Shown here one piece after another: positions 9,746 to 18,158 of a DNA stretch of 64,000 bases. Source of the DNA: Actinopolymorpha pittospori (GTDB lineage: Bacteria > Actinomycetota > Actinomycetes > Propionibacteriales > Actinopolymorphaceae); the NCBI RefSeq assembly GCF_014873875.1, contig NZ_JADBEM010000001.1:2666001-2730000 (forward strand), given 5' to 3'. The first letter of the stretch is position 1. Every line of letters begins with the position of its first letter. A model generated the notes under the pieces. It had not been told where the DNA came from, searched no databases, and saw only the letters and a list, made by a program, of their open reading frames with translations. A program made the position numbers and the translations under genes.

Positions 9746-10443
9746 TGGCCCAGCATTGTTGGTCTCCGTGAGCGTGCCAACACGGGGGTGCGCGCCGTGT
9801 CGATTCCGGGGCGGGCCAGTTCGCCGATCGCGATGGGGTTCCAGGGGATGAAGGCGAGTCCGTGGCGGTCGCAGTAGTCGAGTTCGGCTTCGGCGTCCCG
9901 CTTGACCAGGTTGTAGAGGTTCTGCACGGACACGATCTCGGTGATCCCGCGGGCCTCCTCGATCTGTGCGATCGAGAAGTTGGAGACGCCGATGTGGCGG
10001 TTCTTGCCCTGCTCGCGGAGTTCGACGAGCGCGCCGATCTGGTCCGGGAGCGGGATCTGTGGGTCGGGCCGGTGCAGCTGGAAGAGGTCGATCCGCTCCA
10101 CACCGAGGTGACGCAGGCTCAGCTCGGCCTGCTGTTGAAGATAGGCCGGCCGGCCAATCGGTACCCAGGTCCCGGGGCCGGGCCGGGTGAGCCCCGCTTT
10201 GGTGGCGATCACCAAACCCTCCGGGTAGGGGTGGAGGGCCTCACGGATCAGCTCCTCGCTGATCTCCGGGCCGTAGGAGTCGGCCGTGTCGATGAGGTCG
10301 ACACCCAGGTCGACCGCACGGCGTAGGACCCGGATGGCCTCGTCGTGGTCGGCGGGCGGACCCCAGATGGCTGCCCGTTCGAACGCGTCAACTTGACCTT
10401 GCGGCTCGGCGAGATCCCACGCCATCGCTCGACTCGACGACAT
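9742..10443 (-). CDS. Aldo/keto reductase, shortened at both ends
   Basis: The core is clear: 'GVDLIDTADSYGPEISEELI' (catalytic Asp and Tyr), 'LVIATKAGL' (Lys), 'LFQLHRPDP' (His) and 'HIGVSNFSIAQIEEA'. The first beta-hairpin and strand ('GYGAM' region) are replaced by an unrelated lead, and the protein ends right after 'PWNPIAIGELARPG', losing the final 40-50 residues that normally hold the NADP phosphate. About 233 residues against the usual 280-330. Start ATG 10443 lies 13 bases after the hydrolase gene. Probably non-functional or undergoing decay. Confidence 0.7.
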   Translation of the reverse strand: MSSSRAMAWDLAEPQGQVDAFERAAIWGPPADHDEAIRVLRRAVDLGVDLIDTADSYGPEISEELIREALHPYPEGLVIATKAGLTRPGPGTWVPIGRPAYLQQQAELSLRHLGVERIDLFQLHRPDPQIPLPDQIGALVELREQGKNRHIGVSNFSIAQIEEARGITEIVSVQNLYNLVKRDAEAELDYCDRHGLAFIPWNPIAIGELARPGIDTARTPVLARSRRPTMLGQ

Positions 10444-10456
10444 CGGCAGCGGGTTC

Positions 10457-11314
10457 CTACGATCCGCCGGACAGATACCTGTGGAAGAACGGAACCACGT
10501 CGGCAAGGACGGCCGCGCGCACCGGCGCACCGGGCTCGTGCCAACCACTGAACTCGAAGTGCCCCACGTGCTCGCCCACCGAGTGCCCGTTCGCATCCGG
10601 AATCAGTCGCGTGTAACGGCGACCGTTGTCAACCGGCGCCTCCACCTCGTCGTTGTCACCCCAGCGGACGAGAACGGGCCGCCGGATCGCCGCAAGGCTC
10701 GCGCCGTCGAGAATCGGGCAGATCGCCGGCGCCAGCAGAACGCCGGCCATGAACCGCTCGTCCCGGTAGTCGGCGAGAGCGCTTGTTTCCACGGTCTCCC
10801 TGCCGTATCCGGAGACCAGCTCGGCCGTCTCGGCCGCGATGTTCGGGCGGTCGGGAGGGATCGGCAGGACGGGCTCTCCGGCGTAGAGACGGTGAAGCTT
10901 GCCCGCGTCGATCCGAGCACCGAGTACCGCTGCCGCGGTGTACCCGCCGAGCGAGTATCCAACGACGCCGGCCGCTCCAACGTGCTCGGCACTCTGGAGA
11001 TGGTCGACCACAACGGTGAGGTCGCGGGGCCGCTCCCACCAGAACGAGAATCCCTCGGGCAGCAGGTCGTCCGGGTGGGTGTTGCCGTGATGGTCGACGG
11101 CCGCGACCATGAGCCCCTCGCCGGAAAGAGCCTCAGCGAGCCAGGACAGGTCGGCCGCGGCACCGCCGGAGCCGTGCGACACCACGATCAGCGGCGGCGG
11201 TACGGCACCTTTCCGCGCCGGTCGCCACAGGTGCGTCCGCACCGGACGCGGACCGGCGCCTCGCCAGGCCGGGCGGGTTTCGTCGTACAGGTCGAGGATC
11301 TCAGCGGCACCCAT
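10457..11314 (-). CDS. Alpha/beta hydrolase, predicted dienelactone-hydrolase type
   Basis: 285 residues. 'IVVSHGSGGAAADLSWLAEAL' forms the oxyanion region, 'GVVGYSLGGYTAAAVL' the nucleophile elbow (Ser), 'LVRWGDNDEVEAP' the acidic residue, and 'GHFEFSGW' the late His. No signal peptide. It is the first gene of a short minus-strand run (hydrolase, aldo/keto reductase, methyltransferase) and is divergent from the ArsR operon across about 140 bases. Substrate unknown. Confidence 0.82.
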   Translation of the reverse strand: MGAAEILDLYDETRPAWRGAGPRPVRTHLWRPARKGAVPPPLIVVSHGSGGAAADLSWLAEALSGEGLMVAAVDHHGNTHPDDLLPEGFSFWWERPRDLTVVVDHLQSAEHVGAAGVVGYSLGGYTAAAVLGARIDAGKLHRLYAGEPVLPIPPDRPNIAAETAELVSGYGRETVETSALADYRDERFMAGVLLAPAICPILDGASLAAIRRPVLVRWGDNDEVEAPVDNGRRYTRLIPDANGHSVGEHVGHFEFSGWHEPGAPVRAAVLADVVPFFHRYLSGGS

Positions 11315-11427
11315 GCCGGGTCAGACTAGGTCACCCACCCCAGACAGGTCACCGACGACGACCTCGCCGGCCTGCGGTGTGACGTCGCGCTTCCTTGACC
11401 GTGGTGCGTGCGCGGACTACCTTCCCC

Positions 11428-11447
11428 TTTAAACCGATCGGTTGAAA
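11428..11447 (+). promoter_or_regulatory. ArsR-type operator palindrome
   Basis: TTTAAACCGATCGGTTGAAA is a 20-bp inverted repeat with one mismatched pair and a perfect 12-bp core (AACCGATCGGTT). It ends eight bases before the regulator start, overlapping the expected transcription start. The position suggests autorepression by the ArsR protein. Confidence 0.65.
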
Positions 11448-11455
11448 CAAGGAGG

Positions 11456-11809
11456 ATGGTGCCGGCCGACGTCCTGTCAAAAGTCTTCACCGCCCTGGCC
11501 GACCCGACCCGGCGCGACATGGTGGCCCGGCTCGCGGTCACCGACGCCACGGTGAACCAGCTCGCCGAGCCGTACCAGATCAGCGTGCAGGCCGTGTACA
11601 AACATCTGCGGGTGCTGGAGCAGGCAGGCCTGGTGACCCGGTTGCGCGGCCCCCAGCCACGGCCGGTGCACCTAGAGACCGGGGCGCTCGACCTGCTGAA
11701 CGACTGGATCGAGCGGTACCGCCGACAGGCCGAGCAGCGTTACCAGCGCCTGGACCGCGTGCTGGCCGAGATGAACGAGGCCGACAAACACAAGGAGCAC
11801 GAGGCATGA
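11456..11809 (+). CDS. ArsR-family transcriptional regulator
   Basis: A 117-residue winged helix. 'FTALADPTRRDMVARLA' is helix 1, and 'TVNQLAEPYQISVQAVYKHLRVLEQAGLV' is the helix-turn-helix. It has no Cys metal site, so a non-metal ligand or SRPBCC-coupled control is likely. The start is uncertain: AAGGAGG touches the ATG at 11456, and GTG 11459 is next in frame. It overlaps the SRPBCC gene by ATGA, a widespread actinobacterial pair, and the 20-bp palindrome upstream fits autoregulation. Confidence 0.88.
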   Translation: MVPADVLSKVFTALADPTRRDMVARLAVTDATVNQLAEPYQISVQAVYKHLRVLEQAGLVTRLRGPQPRPVHLETGALDLLNDWIERYRRQAEQRYQRLDRVLAEMNEADKHKEHEA

Positions 11810-12276
11810 CCACGATCCAGGCGGACCGCACGGTCCCCATCATCCGCATCGCGCGCGAGTTCCAGGCCACACCTGGGCAACTGTTCCGGGCACACGTCGA
11901 CGCGGAGTTGTTCAAGCAATGGGTCGGCCCGGACGCCATGCGCACACGCATCGACCACTGGGACGCGCGCTCCGGCGGCAGCTTCCGGTACGTCTCGGTC
12001 GCCGGTGACGGAGCCGAGTACGCGTTCCGCGGCTGCTTCCACGAGGTACGCCCGGACCGGATCGTGCAGACGTTCACCTATGAGGGCGAGCCCGATGGGG
12101 TGGCCCTGGAGACACTGTGGTTCGACGACATCGGCAACGGCCGGAGCGGCCTGCGCACCCAGTCGCTGGTGGACAGCTTCGAGGCACGCGACGCCTGGCT
12201 GAAGAGCGGTATGGAGACCGGCGTGGAAGACGGCTACGCCAAACTCGAGAGGATGCTGACCGATGGCACTGTCTGA
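11806..12276 (+). CDS. SRPBCC/AHSA1 domain protein
   Basis: 156 residues of START-like fold: 'IIRIAREFQATPGQLFRAHVDAELFKQWVGP' at the N-terminus, 'GGSFRYVSV' and 'FRGCFHEVRPDRIVQTF' strands, and the closing long helix 'WLKSGMETGVEDGYAKLERML'. It probably binds a hydrophobic ligand in the cytosol; the ligand is unknown. Its ATG overlaps the arsR stop, and its own end overlaps the following gene, so the three are co-translated. Confidence 0.88.
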   Translation: MTTIQADRTVPIIRIAREFQATPGQLFRAHVDAELFKQWVGPDAMRTRIDHWDARSGGSFRYVSVAGDGAEYAFRGCFHEVRPDRIVQTFTYEGEPDGVALETLWFDDIGNGRSGLRTQSLVDSFEARDAWLKSGMETGVEDGYAKLERMLTDGTV

Positions 12277-12838
12277 CCTGAACCCCGCTGAGCGGCACCG
12301 CCGGATCGCCGCCGGGTTCACCGATAGCGTCCGCGGTGCCAAGCGCTGGGACGCCCCTGCGCCGGTCGCCGGCTGGACCGCTCGCGACGTCGTACGCCAC
12401 CTCGTCGAATGGTTCCCACCCTTCCTTGCCGCCGGCACCGGCATCGAGTTACCCGCCGGACCTGGCGCGGACGACGACCCGGTGGCGGCCTGGGAGACAC
12501 AGTGCGCCGCGGTGCAGAAGCTGCTGGATGACCCTGAGACCCCGCAGCGGTTGTTGGTCAACCCGCACATCGGTGAGGTCCCCCTGGACCAGGCGATCGA
12601 TCGGTTCTACACCTCCGACGTGTTCATGCACACCTGGGACCTGGCCCGCGCAACCGGGCAGGACGACCAGCTCGAAGCCGAGTTCTGTGCGGCGCTGCTG
12701 GCAGGTATGGAGCCCATGGAGGACCTGCTCCGCTCCTCAGGGCAGTACGGTCCGGCCGTACCTACTCCCGACGACGCGGACGCCCAGACCCGGATGCTCG
12801 GCTTCATCGGCCGCGACCCCTCCTGGACACCGCGCTGA
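12263..12838 (+). CDS. TIGR03086-family metal-binding (DinB/mycothiol-like) protein
   Basis: 191 residues. It has the four-helix 'maleylpyruvate isomerase/DinB' pattern: 'GWTARDVVRHLVEW' carries the first metal-ligand His and 'FMHTWDLARATGQ' the later His-x3-Asp pair. Members are often thiol-dependent transferases or uncharacterised, and the activity here is not defined. The start lies 14 bases inside the SRPBCC gene, completing a three-gene operon with ArsR. Confidence 0.82.
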   Translation: MALSDLNPAERHRRIAAGFTDSVRGAKRWDAPAPVAGWTARDVVRHLVEWFPPFLAAGTGIELPAGPGADDDPVAAWETQCAAVQKLLDDPETPQRLLVNPHIGEVPLDQAIDRFYTSDVFMHTWDLARATGQDDQLEAEFCAALLAGMEPMEDLLRSSGQYGPAVPTPDDADAQTRMLGFIGRDPSWTPR

Positions 12839-12865
12839 CGTGCTGTGCATGGGCCTCGATGGGCA

Positions 12866-14098
12866 CTACCCCAGCTGGTCGCGGCGGCGGGTCAGGTAGG
12901 CGGTCTCGGCGGTGTTGCCCGCCAGCTCGATGGCTGTGTCGTACGCCGCGCGCGACTCCTGGCTGCGGCCCAGCCGGCGCAGCAGGTCGGCGCGGGTCGC
13001 GTGGTAGGCGTGATAGCCGGCCAGCCTGTCCTCGAGCCGGTCGACGGTCGCCAGCGATACCTCCGGGCCGTCAAGCTCGGCGACCGCGATGGCCCGGTTG
13101 AGGGCGATGATCGGCGAGGGGTCGACGCGGACGAGCTGGTCGTAGAGGGCGACGATCTGCGACCAGTCGGTGTCGCGTATGTCGCGGGCGGAGGTGTGCA
13201 CGGCGTTGATCGCCGCGAGGATCTGGTAGCGACCCGGAGCCACCCCGGCGGCCAGGCGCTCGCGCACCAGCCGATGCCCCTCGGCGATCAGCGCCGCGTC
13301 CCAGGCTCCACGGTCCTGCTCGTCGAGGGTGACCAGTTCGCCGCTCGCGGAAACCCGGGCGGGGCGGCGGGCCTCGGTGAGGAGCATCAGCGCCAGCAGC
13401 CCGGCCACCTCACCGTCCTCCGGCATGAGGGCACGGATCAGGCGAGTGAGCCGGATCGCCTCGGCGGTCAGGTCGTGGCGTACGGGATCGGTGTCGGAGC
13501 CGGTGGCGAGGTAGCCCTCGTTGAAGACGAGGAAGAGGACGGCGAGTACGCCGGAGACGCGTGCCGGGAGATCCTCCGCGGACGGCACCCGATAAGGGAT
13601 ACGAGCCGCCTTGATCTTGGCCTTCGCACGGGTGATCCGCTGGCCCATGGTGGCTTCCTGCACCAGGAACGCACGGGCGATCTCGGGCATGGTCAGACCG
13701 CCGACCATGCGGAGCGTCAGCGCCATGCGGGTCTCCATGGCGAGCGCCGGGTGACAGCAGGTGAAGATCAGCCGGAGCCGCTCGTCGTCGATGGCTCCGA
13801 GGGGCTCGGGCGGCTCGTCGTCGTAGACCATCTGAGCCTCCCTCTGCTTACCGTCGCGCTTGCTCTCGCGCCGGATCCGGTCGATGGCCTTGCGGTTGGC
13901 GGTGGTGGTCAGCCAGGCGCCGGGGTTGGGGGGTACGCCGTCGGCCGGCCACCGCTCGACGGCGGTCGCGAACGCCTCGGCAGTCGCCTCCTCGGCGATG
14001 TCGAGGTCACCGAAACGCCTGGTCAGGGCGGCGACCACGCGCGCCCACTCCTCGTGGTGGGCCTGAGTTATCGTCTCCCGGACGTCGACCACGCTCAC
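12866..14098 (-). CDS. ECF42-type RNA polymerase sigma factor
   Basis: 410 residues, much longer than a classical ECF sigma. It has region 2 'ALTRRFGDLDIAEEATAEAF', 'GAWLTTTANRKAIDRIRR', region 4 'GGLTMPEIARAFLVQEATMGQRI', and then the C-terminal TPR-like extension ('YHATRADLLRRLGR') typical of ECF42. GTG 14098 overlaps the stop of the DGPF gene (GTGA), which fixes the start. In ECF42 systems the partner DGPF gene is the usual target and the C-terminal domain takes the place of an anti-sigma factor. Confidence 0.92.
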   Translation of the reverse strand: MSVVDVRETITQAHHEEWARVVAALTRRFGDLDIAEEATAEAFATAVERWPADGVPPNPGAWLTTTANRKAIDRIRRESKRDGKQREAQMVYDDEPPEPLGAIDDERLRLIFTCCHPALAMETRMALTLRMVGGLTMPEIARAFLVQEATMGQRITRAKAKIKAARIPYRVPSAEDLPARVSGVLAVLFLVFNEGYLATGSDTDPVRHDLTAEAIRLTRLIRALMPEDGEVAGLLALMLLTEARRPARVSASGELVTLDEQDRGAWDAALIAEGHRLVRERLAAGVAPGRYQILAAINAVHTSARDIRDTDWSQIVALYDQLVRVDPSPIIALNRAIAVAELDGPEVSLATVDRLEDRLAGYHAYHATRADLLRRLGRSQESRAAYDTAIELAGNTAETAYLTRRRDQLG

Positions 14099-14418
14099 AG
14101 GAACGGCCGCACCTCGACCCTCCGGTTGCAGTGCTTCGAGCCCTCGGCGGCGAGCTTGAGCGCCACGTCGAGGTCGGGTGCCTCGAAGATCCAGAAGCCG
14201 GCGAGGTACTCCTTCGTCTCCACGAAGGGCCCGTCGGTGAACACCGCCTCCCCACCGCGGTTGTCGATGACGGTGGCCGAGCTGGGGTCCGCGAGGCCGC
14301 CGGCGAAGACCCAGTGGCCCTCGGCCCGGACCCGGTCGTTGAACGCTTTGACGGCCGTCATCTCGTCCGGGGTGGCCGAGCCGGCCTTGTCGTCGATCAC
14401 GGAAACCAGGTACTGCAT
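14095..14418 (-). CDS. DGPF (YciI-like) protein paired with ECF42 sigma
   Basis: 107 residues of YCII fold with the diagnostic 'FTDGPFVETKEYLAGFWIFEAPDLDVAL' segment that names the family. Upstream AGGAG lies about 11 bases from the ATG. It is the first gene of the pair and is translationally coupled to the sigma factor. The biochemical role of DGPF proteins is not established. Confidence 0.9.
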   Translation of the reverse strand: MQYLVSVIDDKAGSATPDEMTAVKAFNDRVRAEGHWVFAGGLADPSSATVIDNRGGEAVFTDGPFVETKEYLAGFWIFEAPDLDVALKLAAEGSKHCNRRVEVRPFL

Positions 14419-14699
14419 CTCGGATCATCTCCTGTGGCTTTGGCCCGCCCCTCGTGGCGGCCACTCACCCCTGCTACGAACACCTCTGCCCCGATCCGAC
14501 ACTGCCTCCCGGACTTCTTTCGAGGGCTGTCCGATGCGTCGGTCGTGAGCGGTCCGACAGCGACGCTATCGCGTCCGGTGATTCGGGGCGGTCATGCCAC
14601 GGTGGTGGGTCGGTAGACCGGGATCGTCACTTTCGTCCGGAACGATCTTCCGCCGCGCTTTCGTCGCTAGGATCGTCGACCCGACGGTGAGAGGAGCCC

Positions 14700-15833
14700 G
14701 TGCCGGTGAACGAGGACGCCACGATCAGCCGACGGATGGCCGAGGTTGCCCACGAGGTGATGGCGAAGCTTCCAGACGACGACGTGCGCGCCGCGTTCGT
14801 GTTCGGCTCGGTGGCGTGGGGCGACGCCGACGAGGCCAGCGACATTGATCTCATGTTGTGTCTGGACCGACCCGCGGACTACCGCGAGGTGACGCGCGTG
14901 CGGGTGGCCGATCTCCTCGGCCGTACCGACCCGGGCACGCTGACGTCACCGGTGTTCGCCGACATCGACCGGATCTCTGCCGAACGTTTCGCGAAGGCCG
15001 TGACCGACGGCGTCTGGCACGCGCGGGTGGCTCACTCGCTGGTCCTCACCGACACCGACGGGTGGTTCGCCGACCTGCGGGCCCAGGTCTCCGCCACCTT
15101 CCATGCCCCGGAGTCAGGTGCCCGGCGAGCCCAACCCTGGTACGACGCGAGCCTCGCGCATCTGGACGCCGCCCGCCACGCGCTCGCGGACGACCTCACC
15201 CTGGCGACCTTGCGCGCCCGACTGGCCTTGGAGAACGCCGCCGTCGGACTGCTCGAGGCCTGTGGGCTGCGGAACTCCACCACCCACTTCCTGGACAGCG
15301 CCCGCCGCGCGTTGGAGCTGACCGAGCAGACCGACCTCTACCAGCCTCTGTTGCGGGGTCTCGGCGTCGACGTCGACCTCGCCACCGCGGCCCGCGGGGT
15401 CGAGACGTTCCACGTGCTGGCCGAGGCGTTGCGGGGATGGATGGCCGATCCGGAGGTCGCAGGTCAACTGAGGCCGGAGGACGTGGCCTGGGCGGCGTTC
15501 ACCTACGCCGACGAAACGTATGAGGAGGTCGCGCACAAGGTGGCCGCCATGCGCGGCGCCGGACGCTCGGCCGCCCTGGCGGCCTACGTCGACGGGCTGC
15601 TGAAGACACCCCTCCGGATGAACCTGGGCAAGGTCCTCAACCTGCGGCTGACCGGCTCGTCGCAGATCCTGTCGATCACCGAATTCCACCTCGCCCTTCG
15701 CCGTGAGACCGAGCTGTTCGAGCACTGGTGCCGTGGACTGCGGCTACCCGCCAACCGGGCCGAGATCGCCGCGGCACTCGAGCTGGCAACCCACCTGCGG
15801 GACTGCATCCCTTCGGCAAGCAACTCCCTTTGA
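14700..15833 (+). CDS. Nucleotidyltransferase-fold protein with helical C-terminal domain
   Basis: 377 residues. 'VFGSVAWGDADEASDIDLMLCLD' (residues ~35-57) is the polymerase-beta-type GS...DxD site. After about residue 140 it is all-helical, HEPN/KNTase-C-like ('RLALENAAVGLLEACGL'). The architecture resembles antibiotic nucleotidyltransferases and MNT/HEPN proteins, but both parts are in one chain and no antitoxin gene is adjacent. GAGAGGAG precedes the GTG at 14700. Substrate unknown. Confidence 0.75.
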   Translation: MPVNEDATISRRMAEVAHEVMAKLPDDDVRAAFVFGSVAWGDADEASDIDLMLCLDRPADYREVTRVRVADLLGRTDPGTLTSPVFADIDRISAERFAKAVTDGVWHARVAHSLVLTDTDGWFADLRAQVSATFHAPESGARRAQPWYDASLAHLDAARHALADDLTLATLRARLALENAAVGLLEACGLRNSTTHFLDSARRALELTEQTDLYQPLLRGLGVDVDLATAARGVETFHVLAEALRGWMADPEVAGQLRPEDVAWAAFTYADETYEEVAHKVAAMRGAGRSAALAAYVDGLLKTPLRMNLGKVLNLRLTGSSQILSITEFHLALRRETELFEHWCRGLRLPANRAEIAAALELATHLRDCIPSASNSL

Positions 15834-15850
15834 ACGAGTTGCGGCCTGGG

Positions 15851-16639
15851 TCACGTGGTCCCTGACTCGGGTTCCCTGCCCGTGATGTGCACGAGCATCA
15901 TTCGCGGGGCGTCGAGGACGTTCGGTGCCGGGGCGTGGAGTAGCCGCGAGTTCATGAGGACGACGTCGCCCGGATCGCCGGTGAGTTCCACGACGTGAAG
16001 CGGGACACCGTCGACGACGGCGCCATCGTGGAGGAACCTCCGGGTTCTGTCGCCTGCTGAACTCCGCGTCCAAAGGTCGCGAAGCCACACGTGCCGGGAC
16101 GCCAGTCGAGCTTTCAGTTCCGATGAGTGCAGGGGAGTATCCGCTGGAGACGCGGCGATACTTTGCCGAACGAGGTGGTGCGACCCAGTGACGACGACCG
16201 TCCCGCCTCCACCGGGCGCCGTTGGCGCCAGGAAGGCGAACGCGGTAACCGCATGCAGGTCCTCCTCGCCGCCAACCCCGTCGGTGTGCCAGCTCGTGGA
16301 TGGGACCTCCCACGCGGCATTCACCTCGGGAAACGTCACCAACGGGCGACCCCAGACCTTCGGCCGGCGCCAGTTTTCCGTCCCCAGCAGCTCGTCAAGG
16401 GCGGTGGTCACCGGGCTCGAACCCATCGCGTTGAACACTCCAGCCCGGCTGAGGGTCTGGAAATGCCACGGCTTCTCAACTGTCCAACTCATCGGATCGT
16501 CGCGCTTGATCCCATGCGTACCGGACAGGAGCTCCCACACCTGGTCGCACATCGCTGTGACATCAGGCAGCGCGATCGCCTGGGGGAGACGCACGATGCT
16601 GAGTCGGTCGAATTGTTGGCGTTGGGCGTTCGAGAGCAC
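15851..16639 (-). CDS. Phytanoyl-CoA dioxygenase (PhyH)-like Fe(II)/2-oxoglutarate oxygenase
   Basis: 262 residues. 'SWHTDGVGGEED' supplies the HxD iron ligands, 'GDVVLMNSRLLHAPAPN' the distal His, and an Arg follows in 'RMMLVHITGR'. The start was set at GTG 16639 because GAAGGAGG lies immediately ahead with a good gap; longer in-frame starts have none. Members hydroxylate small molecules or secondary metabolites. The gene stands alone, so no substrate is suggested. Confidence 0.82.
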   Translation of the reverse strand: MLSNAQRQQFDRLSIVRLPQAIALPDVTAMCDQVWELLSGTHGIKRDDPMSWTVEKPWHFQTLSRAGVFNAMGSSPVTTALDELLGTENWRRPKVWGRPLVTFPEVNAAWEVPSTSWHTDGVGGEEDLHAVTAFAFLAPTAPGGGGTVVVTGSHHLVRQSIAASPADTPLHSSELKARLASRHVWLRDLWTRSSAGDRTRRFLHDGAVVDGVPLHVVELTGDPGDVVLMNSRLLHAPAPNVLDAPRMMLVHITGREPESGTT

Positions 16640-16873
16640 GACGCCTCCTTCATCGAGCCAGGGAGAAGTGCACCAATGGGGGCCCGTAGACATCGAGTTG
16701 CCCGACGTGACGGTAGCAACGGGCCGGATCCGTGTCACCGCAGTTTCTTGCCGGCGCCTCGGGGGATGCTCGCGGGCGTGGTGATGTTGTGGCTAGCGAA
16801 ACCGATGAGTTCCGCGCCGCGCGGCGGTCTGTACACACAGACTCCAACCAGGACGTGAGCGAAGGGAATCGAG

Positions 16874-17473
16874 ATGGGCAAGACGGTCATGGGTGCGGCG
16901 GCGGTCTCGCTGGACGGCTTCATCGCCGACGACCACGACGGTGTCGGGCCGATGTTCGACTGGCTCGGCAACGGTGCCGTGGCCTGGGCCTTCGAAGGCA
17001 CCGACGTCCAGGTCCACACCACGCGGGCCTCCGCCGACTTCATGCAAACCCACTACGCCGGCGTCGCCGCGAACGTCATCGGTCGCCGGGTGTTCGACAT
17101 GACCAACGGCTGGGACGGCAAGCCCGCCGCCGGCGAGCACGTGTTCGTGGTCACCCACGAGCCGCCGACGGACTGGGAGTACGCCGCCACGGCGCCGTTC
17201 ACGTTCGTCGACAGTGTCGAGGCGGGCATCAAGGCGGCTCAGGAGTACGCCGGCGACCGGCTGGTGGACGTGGCTGCCGGGCAGATCGGAGGCCAGGCAC
17301 TACGGCTCGGCCTGATCGACCAGATCGTCGTCAATCTGGTTCCCGTGGTGCTCGGCTCGGGCCGCCCGTTCTTCGCGACGGGCACTCTGTCCGATCCGAT
17401 CCCGTTCGGCAACCCCTCCCGGGTCGTCCAGGGCGACCGGGTGATGCATCTCGTGTACGACGTGATCAAGTAG
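16874..17473 (+). CDS. Dihydrofolate-reductase-like (RibD C-terminal domain) protein
   Basis: 199 residues of the RibD_C/YyaP type: 'MGAAAVSLDGFIADDHDGVGPMFDW' at the N-terminus, 'ANVIGRRVFDMTNGW' and 'DVAAGQIGGQALRLGLIDQIVVNLVPVVLGSGRPFF', which forms the NADPH site. Such stand-alone proteins are common in actinomycetes and are not riboflavin enzymes by themselves. A GAAGGGA-type site lies before the ATG. Confidence 0.88.
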   Translation: MGKTVMGAAAVSLDGFIADDHDGVGPMFDWLGNGAVAWAFEGTDVQVHTTRASADFMQTHYAGVAANVIGRRVFDMTNGWDGKPAAGEHVFVVTHEPPTDWEYAATAPFTFVDSVEAGIKAAQEYAGDRLVDVAAGQIGGQALRLGLIDQIVVNLVPVVLGSGRPFFATGTLSDPIPFGNPSRVVQGDRVMHLVYDVIK

Positions 17474-17570
17474 CGCTCGACGGATCCGTACGTTCGGCCC
17501 ACGTCCGCCTGTCTCCGGGTGAGCCCGGCCCGGGGAGCCTAGGCTGGCTCCGCTACGGAAGGGCGGTGCC

Positions 17571-17975
17571 ATGGATGCTGACTCCCGGACCAGGGCCGCG
17601 ATCGAGGAGCACTGGCTGGCCTCGGAACGCGGGGACACCGAAGCCGAGCACGCCATCTATGCCACGGACGCGATCCTGGACTACCCGCAGTCAGGTGAGC
17701 GGTTCCGGGGTCGCGCGAAGATCTCGGCGCAACGCGGTGGGCACCCGGCCGACCGGCACTTCACCGTCCAGCGGATCACCGGTCACGCGAATCTGTGGGT
17801 GAGCGAATGCACCATCACCTATGACGGTGTGTCTTCGCACTCGGTGAGCATCATGGAATTCGCCGACCAGCATGTGGTGCACGAGACGCAGTACTTCGCC
17901 GACCCGTTCGGCGCGCCGGCCTGGCGGGCCGCGCTCGCGGAGCCGATGCCGGGCCGATCCATCGCTGAAGGCTGA
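17571..17975 (+). CDS. SnoaL/NTF2-like protein
   Basis: 134 residues of the cone-shaped NTF2 fold: helix 'TRAAIEEHWLASERGDTEAEHAIYATDAILDYPQSGERFRG', then a curved sheet ('WVSECTITYDGVSSHSVSIMEF', 'HETQYFADPF'). The group includes polyketide cyclases and many unknown ligand-binding proteins. The ATG has GGAAGGG about nine bases ahead. No functional neighbour. Confidence 0.8.
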   Translation: MDADSRTRAAIEEHWLASERGDTEAEHAIYATDAILDYPQSGERFRGRAKISAQRGGHPADRHFTVQRITGHANLWVSECTITYDGVSSHSVSIMEFADQHVVHETQYFADPFGAPAWRAALAEPMPGRSIAEG

Positions 17976-18158
17976 TCCTTGGCCTCACGCCGGTCTGCCG
18001 GCTGACCAGCCAACTCCGTAGGCGGCCGATGCAGGTGACGCCAACGAGAAATGCGGATGCAACGGATGGCTGACGGCGGGTACCGTCTGCCGCGGCGTCC
18101 GACGTCCGGTCGATCCCTGGGTCGACCGGCGATCCTGGAGAGGGGTTCACGGCGAGCG

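Noticed and set aside
6849..11314. Possible secondary-metabolite cluster (glycosyltransferase, methyltransferase, AKR, hydrolases)
   Set aside because: No scaffold-forming enzyme, regulator or exporter joins them, gaps are uneven and the AKR is truncated; I treat them as separate.
12845..14548. A 567-residue plus-strand open frame over the sigma-factor region
   Set aside because: It is antisense to the ECF42/DGPF genes and has no recognisable domain; the minus-strand protein is clear.
14700..15833. MNT/HEPN toxin-antitoxin system
   Set aside because: Both domains are in a single chain and there is no partner gene; a fused nucleotidyltransferase is the safer call.
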